Source: Atrichornis clamosus
Taxonomy: Eukaryota > Chordata > Aves > Passeriformes > Menuridae
Length of the DNA stretch: 64,000 nucleotides
Direction: 5' to 3'
NCBI GenBank assembly: GCA_013400975.1
Contig: WBMZ01004786.1
Span: forward strand, 1 to 64,000
The notes beneath the pieces are model-generated. The model was not told where the DNA came from and searched no databases. It saw only the letters and a list, made by a program, of their open reading frames with translations. This document shows, one piece after another, positions 26,446 through 36,594 of the stretch; within the stretch, counting starts at the first letter, position 1, and every line of letters starts with the position of its first letter. Both the position numbers and the translations under genes were made by a program.

Positions 26446-27298
26446 GAAAATGTAACGGTGTCTGACCATCCTTTCCCCAGAGCAGAATTGGCGTCACACT
26501 GGGTTGCTCAAAGCTTGGTCCATACATCTTTTTGGATGGCCTTTGTCACCACAGGAGTTTCCTGTGGGATTCTGTTCAGCTCTCTGGGATCAGTCCCCAT
26601 CTGTCCAGCTATGCCCAGCTGCACAGGGTCATGCTATCCTGCCCATGGGACTTCACATCCCATCTGCATTACACCTTAGGAGGTTCTCATCAGCTCGTTC
26701 CTTCAGCTGGCCAAGGACCCCACTCACCCTCAGCTCCCCACAATTTGGTGTCAGCATCAAAGTGTGGTGGGCTGTGCTGTTTCCCCCAGCCCCACTGCAG
26801 CCTGGCTCTCACACATCCCAGCCCTACAGCTGTGTTCAGCTCTTTGGGGAGGTCCCTGAGGCAGCTGGACATGGATAAGGGCTCAGGGGGTGGGGATGTG
26901 GGGTTACCCTGAGCCACTTCGCACCTATTTGTGTCGGTGGTTTGGCTTGGAAGCTAATCACGAAGTTGGGGAGCAAAACAGGCTGATGCCTTGGTTTCTC
27001 TAACAGCTTGGCCACGTGCCAGGGTCCCTTGTCATGGGAATAAACACCCGACCCTCAGAGCAGGTAGCAGCAAGTTGCAAGCCTGGGTAGGAAACTGGAG
27101 CACACAAACTCATCCAGCTGTGATGGGAGTCATATCCCCAGCATGTCCCCCACCTGGCACCCCCTGCCGTGATGGGCAGCTGGGAACAAGGCAGGACGTG
27201 TCTGTGAAGGGGGGCTTGCAGCTTACAGGAATCCCCCACCCCCTACTTCTCCATCACCCAGCCCTTGGCTGGTTGGTGGGCTGCCTGCCAGGCTGTCC

Positions 27299-27330
27299 GA
27301 AAATGAAAGCAAAGAATCCAGAGATAAATA
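27299..27330 (+). promoter_or_regulatory. CCL21 core promoter: IRF/ISRE-like element plus TATA-like box
   Basis: GAAAATGAAA at 27299-27308 fits the GAAANNGAAA core bound by IRF-family factors. ATAAATA at 27324-27330 fits a TATA-like box 77-83 bp upstream of the CCL21 start codon, so transcription probably starts near 27355. The same two elements at nearly the same spacing lie ahead of CCL19. The functional role is inferred from motif and position only. Confidence 0.6.
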
Positions 27331-27406
27331 GGAGCAGCCCCAGCACGAGGCAGCAGTGCGCGTCCTGCTCCCAAGCCTTGCCGTGCTCAGCACCCGTGGC
27401 CCCAGC

Positions 27407-28361
27407 ATGGCTCTCCGCCTCTTCCTGCCGCTGCTGCTGCTGGCTGCCACCCTCCTCATCACCCAGGCTCAAGGTGAGAGGCGTGGAGCCCTCCTGCCCG
27501 CTCCTGGTGGGACGGGGCAGGGGTTGTGGGAGCTCTGTGGGGTCTGCGCAGGGCACTGGGTGGTGAGGGGAGGTAGTAGTGGTGTATTTGGCTGTGGGGT
27601 TTGCAGCTGTGTGCGTGTGTGTGTGTGTGCCTATGGCATTGGCTTACAATGCTTGTGTGTGTGCATGGCGGGGCAGCAGCACCCCGAGCTGAAAAGTGCA
27701 GGCAGGAGAATGAGATTCAGTCCCTTTCCAAGGAGCTCATCTCTGCCTCAGTCTCCTCTCTACCATCCTCTGACAGGACGTCTCATGTTCCTGGGGCTGG
27801 GTTTGACCCACAGCTGGGCACTGGGGTTGAGAGCTTGCACCCTCATGTGTTGCCCAGCATCTCCCCTACAAGTGGCACTGAGCAAGCCCTGTGCTGTCAG
27901 CCGGCCGGCCGGTGCTGAAGGCGTCCTGACTTGCTGATAGTCCCAAATCCGACATCCCCTCCTTGCTCACAGGCATTGGAAGCTCTGCCTTGGACTGCTG
28001 CCTGAAGTACAGCCAGAGAACCATCCCCAGCGCCTTGGTGACATCCTACCGCAAACAGGGACCTGAGACGGGATGTTTGCTGCGTGCTGTTGTGTGAGTA
28101 CCCTGCGGTGGTCAGGAGCACCCGGGACAGACAAACCCTCCCCTGTCCTCCCGCTGCTCACTCCCCAGCAAATCTTTCTGCCGCTCTCCCAGGTTCACCA
28201 CCAGGAAGAACAGGAAAATCTGCGCCTCTGCCACCGACGCTGCTGTCCAGAATGTGATGGAGGACCTGGACAATAAGGTCAGGAATGACAAGAACAAGAA
28301 GAAAGGGCAGCCCCAGCGTTCCAGGGGCAGATCCAAGAAGCAAAGGAGGCAGCAGGTCTAA
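27407..28361 (+). CDS. CCL21: C-C motif chemokine 21 (three coding exons)
   Basis: Secreted homeostatic CC chemokine. In the family it binds CCR7 and draws T cells and dendritic cells into lymphoid tissue. Coding exons are 27407-27473, 27973-28093 and 28193-28361, joined at GT/AG borders with phases 1 and 2, giving 118 residues. Residues 1 to about 22 form a Leu-rich signal peptide encoded by exon 1. The chemokine core has DCCLKYSQR with adjacent cysteines 31 and 32, Cys57 and Cys73. The DCCL motif is shared by CCL19 and CCL21, and KYSQR with SYRKQ points to CCL21. Residues 91-118 form a very basic Lys/Arg/Gln tail, as expected for the glycosaminoglycan-binding tail, but without the two extra cysteines found in mammalian CCL21. 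The start is the first ATG downstream of the TATA-like box and opens directly into the signal peptide. CCL19 follows 8 kb downstream on the same strand. Confidence 0.95.
27609..27629 (+). repeat. (GT)n microsatellite in CCL21 intron 1
   Basis: A short, imperfect GT dinucleotide run interrupted by one GC pair, within the first intron of CCL21. Confidence 0.85.
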
Positions 28362-29230
28362 GTCAGGCCTGAAGAGGTAGGTGAGGGGGCCAGCAGGGTG
28401 ATAGGGCACCCCATTCTAGATCCTTCTGTGTGGGAGGGTAGGTGTTCAGCTCCTGGTCCAAAGCCTGGGAGAGCTGCCAGATGCAAGGCTGGAGCACAGA
28501 GGCGCTTAGGGCATGCATACCTCCTGTTTTGTGCTTGCCTTGAAATTAGATTTATTTCTGGTACTGCTGGGATAAGGAAATCCTTGGGGATGGGCAAGGC
28601 ATGCCTCACAAAAGAATGGCCCCCAGATGGGGTCGTTGCTCTCACTGAGACCCTCTCCATCTCACCACCTCCTCCTTGCCTTTGTCAGGACGGACGCCTT
28701 CCCACTGATGACTGACCCACGGCCTGGCAATGGCAATGGACACCCACAAAACCACACACCTACCCACCCGCCCCTCTGGGCGAGGACGGGGCTGACTGAG
28801 GGGATTTCCCTCTGCCCCATGACCTCTTTGATGCTGCTATGCTTGACAGAGATCCCTGAGCTGGGACTCTCTGTACCACCTGGGTGCTCTCAGCAAAGGG
28901 GGCACCCAGGTTCTTGCTTGTCCCACACCCACACAGGTGGGGACCTGGACCTGGAAGCTGAGCCATGGCCTCGAGGGGGAAGTGGACAACCTTCCCACTG
29001 AAGGGGATTTCTTTAGCCTGGCAAGATGGCAGATTTTCTTATGACTTTTTGCGGGGATAGTATGCATTTGTATTTATGTTTGAAAACTGTGCTTTCATTC
29101 AGTCTTCCTGAAAGGCTTTACTTCTGTCTCCTTGTGCTTCACAGAGTAGCCCTTATGCTGCAGGCTGGATTTTGTGGAAGATTGCGCTTATTTTTCTACC
29201 AAATAAACCATGGCTGCATTTTATTTTCCT
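28362..29230 (+). other. CCL21: CCL21 3' untranslated region, probably with one intron
   Basis: Fifteen bases after the TAA stop, a good donor (AGAG/GTAGGT at 28376/28377) can pair with an acceptor after a pyrimidine-rich stretch (TTTGTCAG/GACGG, exon from 28689). Mammalian CCL21 also has a fourth exon. The junction is close enough to the stop that it should not trigger decay. The last exon then runs about 530 bases to a polyadenylation signal. It contains an ATTTA pentamer near 29072. Confidence 0.6.
29202..29207 (+). terminator. CCL21 polyadenylation signal AATAAA
   Basis: A canonical AATAAA hexamer in AT-rich sequence, about 840 bases after the CCL21 stop codon. A T-rich stretch starts about 12 bases downstream, so cleavage near 29225 is expected. 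Confidence 0.75.
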
Positions 29231-29500
29231 CTCATCTCTTTGCTCCTTTTTGGCTTGCAAGGCCATGGGTTACCAGGCAGGTCCCAAGTCCCATGGTCCT
29301 GCTTGAGCTGCTTGCTTGGTGCTTCTTTGCAGAGCAATTAATAGTGGCTGAGATGAAGCGTTTTAGGGTAACGGTGTGGCTCTGTCTGGGCTGTTCTAGT
29401 CTTTCCTTTCAGTTTTTACAGTGCAGTGTTGCAGTGTAGTTTGGATAAAGATAGTCACAATTTGTCCCTTTGGTTTCTTAATTTTCTTTTTTAGGTGCAA

Positions 29501-29640
29501 CATTTCCATGAAATCAGAACTAATGGTTCAATTTAGTGGAATTACACCCTTTTAGCTCCCCTGGCTACAAAATTGCAATGAAATCAGAACAAATTGTTCA
29601 TTTTAGTGGAATTTTACCCATTTATTTTCCCCAAGTTTGC
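29501..29640 (+). repeat. 70-bp tandem duplication
   Basis: Two adjacent copies of an AT-rich unit. The landmark GAAATCAGAAC begins at 29510 and again at 29580. Each time a near-identical 'ttcaatttagtggaattaca' or 'ttcattttagtggaatttta' follows, and then a 'ccc.ttta' end. The copies differ at several bases. The pair lies about 300 bp past the CCL21 polyadenylation signal. Confidence 0.85.
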
Positions 29641-32600
29641 TTGTGTCAGGGATTCAGACACTATTAAGCCAAATGCTTAGTTTTCAGGGGGAAAAAAAAA
29701 AGTCAGAAACTCTCTCATACTTACCAAATCTGAAAAGCCCACATGGTGAAAACTGCATGTAAGACTGTGAAGGTGAAGGAATAAGAGATTTCACAAAATT
29801 CATTGCAGTCATTCTGCAGCCGTTTGAGAGCAGCTCTATGCCAAACCTTTGGAGAGAGAAGTCACTTAACCAGAGGACACCATTAGGTGAGACTGCTAGC
29901 AGAGCTGGGACAGACCCCTGGGACAGGGCTGGAGGGGGAAATGGCATCTCCCTGTGCTTGCAAATCCCACTGAGCATGCTGAGAAGGAGTAAGTGGAACA
30001 GCTGTGCCACAGCCACACTGCTATCTGCTTGCACAGACTTCATACGTGGACTTTGGTCAGTAAAGGTCTATTAAGTCATATAAATGCAGTAATAGGATTT
30101 GCAGAGCTTAACAGTATCAGCAAGGGCTGTGTGTTGGTTGGAGTAAAGCTTGTAGCTGAGTGTTTCTACCAAGTATGTTTATCTGGCTTGACTGCTTTAT
30201 TAAGAGGGCATTTAAGTCTATTATTTTAACGCTGTGTAAAGTAACTGTGAAGTCCAAATACCAGCTCTGAGCACGGGACAGGCACTGAGCTGTCTCCATG
30301 CTGCCGCCTCCTCCACAGGGAGCACGCAGCATTCTGCCAGACCGGCTTTTGGACAGGATGTGTGACAATAAAATGTATCCTTTGTAACCAAACTCACTCG
30401 TTCCAGCTGTTGTGATGAGCTTTGGTGGGGTGAGAAGGGCTGCACTGGGGGGGGTTTCTCTCCTGCCTCACACACCATCATCCCCCAGGTCCAGGATTTC
30501 ACAGCCCCCCTGTGCGATGCATCCCTGGGGTGCACGGTCTGGGAGCTGCTGGCACAGGGCAGCCATGCAAGTCTCCTCTCTTGCAGTTGTGTTTCCCAGC
30601 AAGGTGGAGACATCCTGGTTGCTCATCCACCCCCACTGAGGGGTTCTGAGGTGCCAGCAAACATGGGCACAACACAGTTTTGGACACAGCATCTCATGGC
30701 TGAGCCTGTTTCTCCAGCTCTGACCTGTCCCTCATGTGCACTGCTTGTTCAAAGCAGGGGCTCTGTGCTCCTTCCTGCTTTGGGAAAAAAGCAATAAACC
30801 AGGTTATTAATGAGGCTTTTCTGTGAGCCTGGAGACTGATACCTGCACACAGAAAGTCAGCTGGGGATGCTGTGGGAGGGCTGGAGGCAGCCCTGCATTT
30901 GCCAGGGATGCACTTCATCCAGGCCTAGGAGGCTGGCCCTGCCTTCTGATGGACACTCTGTGCTGGTTGTGGTATCAGGAGATTGTAAAATTACAGCAAA
31001 ACCTCACTAGAAATGGGGTCCAGCTGAATACATCTGCAACCACAGGCAGCTAAGCATGAGAATATGGCAGGACCGAGGCAGCATGTGAAATGTGTCCTGG
31101 TGTCTCTGTGGAAGTGAAAACTGCATGGGAGGGATTTTCCCTTTAAATGCTAGGTGGGGCATTAGGCTGAAACAGGTTAAAAAGACAAGCCCGCGGTGGT
31201 GCTCTCATTTACCCTAGAATTTACCGTAAAACCAGTGTTTGTGGAAGAGCACTGGAATTTGTCCCACGCTCGGGAAGGCGCACGGGAGCATAGATACAGG
31301 TGCACAAATGTAACCCTACGTGTGCCCGTGCCCGCACACACACAGGTGTTTGCACTCCCTTTCCAGCTTTCCAGCCGAATGCTGCTGTCCGGGAAAACAG
31401 AAGTGGCAGGGTGTTTGGGAGACTCTTTCTTGAGAGGCAGGTGGCCACAGTGCTGCCACCGTGAGACAGCACCAGGGAAACACCTCCGAGGAGAATCCCT
31501 GCGAGAGGCGATGAGCTGGAGCACTCAGCGGGGGCCAAAATTCCTTCTTCCTGAAAGAATTGAACCAATCCACAGACTCCAACTGGGAAAAGAGATGTGA
31601 AGAAGATGGTGTAAGACGGTGCTGCAGTGAAGCAGCAGAAAAGGATTCACACAGCTGTACCCCTGGGTAGGGCAAACCTGCTGCTTTGCCCCGTGTGCAA
31701 TGACAAGGCAGTGCTGATGCAGTGTGTGCTGGGGTAGTGGGTGGGGAAGGGCTGTAAAGCCCACCTAGACATGGAATCAGTCTGCAGGGAAGGACAGAAA
31801 GTTGCAACAATGCCAAGCAGAGCAAAAAGTTAGGAAAACTCGGCCACCCTGGAGCAGAAAGACTTCAGTGACAGCAGAGAGTAGCTGGGCAAGACAGAAA
31901 AGAGAGTGCAGCCAAGAAAGTGTTGAGGCCAGGCCAAATGTTTAGCTCAAGTTATTAGCTGGTGCAGACGATGCTCTGGGGTTGTGCCAGCATGGAGAGC
32001 TCTGGACTGTGATGCCAGCCTGAGCTCCAGCAAGGCTCACCTGGAGATGGGCACTCCAGCTCCATCCCTCTGTCCCGCGTCCTTCCCCAGAAGCAGAAGC
32101 AGGCTGTGCTGCAGCAGCTTCGTGGGGGCCAAGAGCTGCTTTTGGAGCTGCATGGGTGTTAGAGGGGCTTTGGTTTCCAAGCAAAGCTTCAAGGTGGTTT
32201 TGGGTGTTCTCTCCACCAACACTGTTCTCCTGAGATCTGCCATGGTCTTGCGAGCAGAGAGGGTGTGGGAAAGTGGGTAGTGGGCAACAGGGGCTCTCAC
32301 CCTTCCTGGCCCAAGATATTTCCCAGTCCTGGCCATCCCTTGGCATTCATACTGTCCTAGAGGGCTCTGCCCAAAGCTTCCTCTCAACCCTTTCATGGCC
32401 TACAGGTAGCTCCCAAGTGCCTTCCTTCTCCCACCTTCTCTTTTGCTGTCTGAAGACCCTTGGCTTTGGGGTGTCTCATGCTGCCATTCCTCCTCCCACA
32501 TCCCCAGAACCCAAGGTCCCTCTGCTTGTCTCCTCTCCTGCTGTGCATTGCAGACCTGCTCCTGGGCTGTGGAAGAGCATCTGCTCTCTTCTGGTGACAC

Positions 32601-35600
32601 CCTGAGGATGTCCTGTGGTGGGGCCAATGTGAGCCATGTCCCAGATCTGCAGTAAACCAAGAACCCCACAGTCTCCCTTGCTCATTGTCAAAGAGCCAAC
32701 AAAGAAGTGAGAGCAGCCCCCAAGGGCTTGTTCTGTCCCATATGTTTGTAAATCTGTGGGTGAATTTGGTGTGCAGCCTCCCTGGGCATCCTTGCCTGCC
32801 AAGCCACATATGGGATGGAAAGGAAATTGCTGATGGGCTGCTTTTTGAACAGGTCTTTGAGCTGTTCCCCAGCCATCCTCTCTGAAATCCCTGGAGAAGT
32901 TGCAGAGAGGACAGGCAGCATGATGGCAGGGAGTCAGGGCTGGGGGCATCCCACCTGGCCACTGCCATCTTGGGGCTATCTGCAGGAAGCACCTGGCTGT
33001 GAAACTGTGGCCCAAAGGGGATGCTGAGGAACACTCGTGTTGCAGGGATCCTGGGAGATGGTTGCTTGCCTAGGAGTGTAGAGCAAGACACAGCTGAAGG
33101 TTCTTGGATCTGCTGCTCATCACTACGGTGACATCAGTGTCAATGACACTGAAGCCAGTGAGTGCTAGGGACAGAGCAGGAATTGGTGCCTTGTGAATCC
33201 TGCTGAGCCAGATCCTCACGTTCATCTTTGCTACCTCTGGGCAAAGCCGTGACTTGCTCTTTTTTCCCCATTTATCTCCATTTAAATCAGATTGACTGTG
33301 TTTGCTCAGCTGGAGGAGACCCAGTGGAGCCCCAGGCCCCACCAGCGGGATGTGGTTCCAGTCCTTGTGCTGCACCAGGACAGGGAATGTGATGGGAGCC
33401 ATGTGTGAGGCTGCCATGAGCGGGGTGCTGCAGGGGAATTGAAGCAGCTGCAGTGCTTGCCCAGTATTTCCCAGTGAGATGAATGCAGCCAGGCCAGATC
33501 CCACCCCAGGGACTGGCTGTAGCTGGAATTTGCTGAAATTCCCCCTTTGCCCTTTCCAGCTCTGTAGCTTGGAGGTGGAAAGCAGACCACCACCAGACAG
33601 CCTGGGGAGCAGTTGTGCTGGGGGTTCCTGTAAAGTCTCCAGGAAGGTAGCAGCATGCTTGGTGCTCCCTGAGGAGCGCCCAGGGGTGAAGGTGATACCC
33701 ACATGGTCTGTTTACATTTTGATGGGTTGGATTTCCCACAGGAATCATTTATCCCTTCTGATTTCCACTTTAGTTAACAACTGCATTATCGAGATTTCTG
33801 CAGGCGTGAGTGCTGATGGATGCTTCATGCTGCCTGTGGTGCCCTCGGGGCTGTCCACTCCCTGATTGCTCTGGAAGAGGCTTAAATGGGTCAGTGCACA
33901 AGATGCTCTTCCCCCATCCCCACCAAATCCTGTCCTGCTTGTGCTGCTGGGGACTCTGGACCCTGAAACATCCCTCTCTTTCCCATCATCACCACCTCTC
34001 CTGGTCCCTGAGGCTCACTGTGAGGGGGTTGGGTGACCTCCCTGCATGCCACAGGGATGTGCTTCAGAGATGACCACACTTTTCTTAGAAATCCCACTGA
34101 CCCCAGTAGAGGGGGGAAACCCACCACATTCCCCTTTCACAATGCAAGCGGAAAGCCCCTTTCCTCACTCTCTGGTGTTCTTCCTGGGGAGCAGAGGCGT
34201 GTGAAGCAGCTGTGCTTTCACCCACTTGGCTCCCAGAGAGCTCTCATGAGGAGGAACAGCCTCCCTTTCCTGCCCGTGTTGTTGGCTGGGGCTGTGGGCA
34301 GCCCAAGGGGCCGGGGGTCTCCTGCAGCCAGAGGTGGCTAAGAGGTTTACTCCCAGGAGGACATATTCCCAACTCAACATGCTCCTTTAGGTGTACAGCC
34401 AGTTGGGAGCCAGTAGCAGGTGGGAGACCCTTGTGCCAGGGAAGTGGCTGGGCACAACCCTGCTTGCCACGGAGTGCAGGACCCAGCAGTGCCTGGAGGG
34501 GAGTCCCACAGCACGGGACCCCCAGCACTCCTTGCCAGCCCTTGGTCGTGCTCCAAGCTCTGCCAAACACAGTGAACATGCAGGGAGGTGAGGGTTTGCT
34601 GCTAGGCAGCACCCCCAGCACCCCTTGCCAGGGGGTCAATACTCCGCTCTTGGGACCCCCCCTTTTGAGGGGGTTCCACACTGTCAGAACAGCCCCCAGT
34701 GAGGAGCTGGCTCTGGGTTAAGGAGCAGTTCTGGCCCCCAGCAACCAGGAGCTGTCATTCTCCCTGCTGTGACATCTCTTTGGCAGCGCCCTGAGGAGAT
34801 TAAGTAGAGACCAGGTCTCAGAGCCAGTCTGCATCCCCAAACCTGCGGGGAGCCTGGGGCCGATGACTGACGCTAATCCTCCACCACCTAAATTTGCTTT
34901 CTGCTGGCTGTGAGTGTTAGGAGAAGGCAGGTGCTAATTGAAGTTAAGCTGGCACATCCTGTTTGTGCTTCTCCTCCTGCCCACCGGCCCCTGCCTAATC
35001 CCTTCACCCGCAGCGCTGGCTTGCCGGGGCACAGGAGCAGCCAGAGGCAATGCGCTCCTGATAGACGAGATCACCCCACACGTGGGGCTGGTGCCGGTGC
35101 CGGTGCCAGTGCAGGGGTGCAGCACCTTGCCTGATGGCATGACTGGAGTCTCCTCTTGCGTCTTACCATGGAGTGGGGAAGGGACAGAGCCAGATACCTC
35201 CTACTGTTGAGGGGAACAGAGGGACTCACTGAGGTCCCTGGATCCCAGCTCTGTGTCTGATACCCAGGTGGATGTTTGTCCACATGGAAGAGGTCTGTGC
35301 AGTGTGCAGGACAGTCCAAAGCTTGAGCTAGGGAAAAGGTGGAGGCATGGAGATTCTGCTCCAGGGTTTGTTCACCCCGGTTGAGAAACACTTTTCCTAT
35401 TGTCAGTGGGAATTTATCTGGGTACAACCAGCACCTTTATGTTTGTCCTGTCCCTGGGCTCCTCAAAGAAGACCCTGGCTCTGGCATCTCTCCAACCACC
35501 TACAAGGCAGCTGCTGACAGCAGTGAGATGCCTTTCATCGTTCCTTCCCTGGGCTGCACAACCCCAGTGCTCTCAGATTTCCACATGGTACATATCAGGA

Positions 35601-36452
35601 CTGAAGCATCCTGGTTTAAGGGACTTCACTGCAGGTGGCACTGGCACTGGCACGGTGGTGAGTCACCATACCAAGGAGAAACAACCCCCGTCCCTGCGCT
35701 CCTGTGAAGATTCAAAGTGCTGGTCCTTGCTCTCGGCAGTGCCCACGCAGCGGGCGAGCTGCTGGCACCCCTCGCTGTGCACACAGCCTCCGCGGGGGAT
35801 TTCTGCTCTTGCATGGAGAAATCCTGTTTACAGGAAGCTCTGTAGCTGCCTTTGGCCAAGAACCCATTTGCTGGGACACCTGGAAATCAGGTTGTCTTTT
35901 GGCATGTAAGATCTTGGCCCTGCAGTGGAGCATGATGATTGGGCTGTCCTCTCTCTGCCAGCTTCAGATGTGCCCCCATGCAGGCACTGGGGTGGGCGAG
36001 GGGCAGACAGCCAGGCTTCTGGAACCAGATGGAGAGACTCTGGGGGGAGATAAACATCAGTCCCATACCAATATATACCCCCAAGATGGGACTGAGGCAA
36101 GTTCTACCCCCTAGAGCATCAGAGGGTTGAGCCTATGCAATATCTAATGTGAATGTCCCAGAGATGTCTCGGAGAAGAGACTGGGAAACGTTATGAGGTG
36201 AGACCCTGCTATGTGGCATTCCAGAGCCCCACGGTACTTTCACAGGGTAAAGGGACCTGGAGCTGCCTGGTCCTGACCAGCAACCTCTGTGGCCAGAGTG
36301 CTGGTAGAGAGGGCAAGAGAGCGTTTGGCTATGGGACCACAGAGCAGCTGGCTGCAGGGAAAGCAGCTGCTGGAATATTCGGGAACTGCTCAAAGATTAA
36401 AATCCAGCCTGTGGTAAGACTTGTTACAACTTCCCAGCCTTCTTCTCCAAAA
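29641..36452. other. Intergenic between CCL21 and CCL19
   Basis: No further chemokine exon or other gene was recognised. AATAAA hexamers at 30367-30372 and near 30792 have GT-rich sequence downstream, but no reading frame leads to them. A GGTGCC-type hexamer microsatellite of about four units lies near 35087-35112. Slightly CpG-enriched sequence lies near 31190-31345. Open frames of 100-230 codons on both strands (for example 32393-33091 minus) lack supporting features. Confidence 0.5.
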
Positions 36453-36486
36453 GAAAGTGAAAGCCATGGGCTGGAAGGATATATAA
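36453..36486 (+). promoter_or_regulatory. CCL19 core promoter: IRF/PRDM1-like element plus TATA box
   Basis: GAAAGTGAAA at 36453-36462 (followed by G) fits the GAAANNGAAA IRF core and also the AGTGAAAG core bound by PRDM1. TATATAA at 36480-36486 is a strong TATA box about 110 bp before the start codon, so transcription should begin near 36510. The sequence just after the TATA box (GGGGAGCAGC, then CAGAGTGC) resembles that at CCL21 (GGAGCAGC, then CAGCAGTGC). Confidence 0.7.
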
Positions 36487-36594
36487 GCTGTGGGGAGCAG
36501 CAGCAGCAGAGTGCAGGGAAGCTGTGCTGAGCTCACCTCTCCTGCCCACAGCTCCATCGCCTCCAGCCCATCCTCTGCCAGACTCAGCAGCAAA

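Noticed and set aside
32393..33702. Minus-strand frames of 232 and 210 codons
   Set aside because: They overlap each other and other long frames, do not start with a supported ATG, and contain no recognisable domain. They look like chance frames in GC-rich DNA.
34938..35210. A 90-codon frame with a strong Leu-rich, signal-peptide-like beginning between CCL21 and CCL19
   Set aside because: The frame starts at TTG, not ATG, and the codon just before it is the stop TAA. No splice acceptor can bring in an upstream exon without reading that stop, so it is not a credible secreted protein in an animal.
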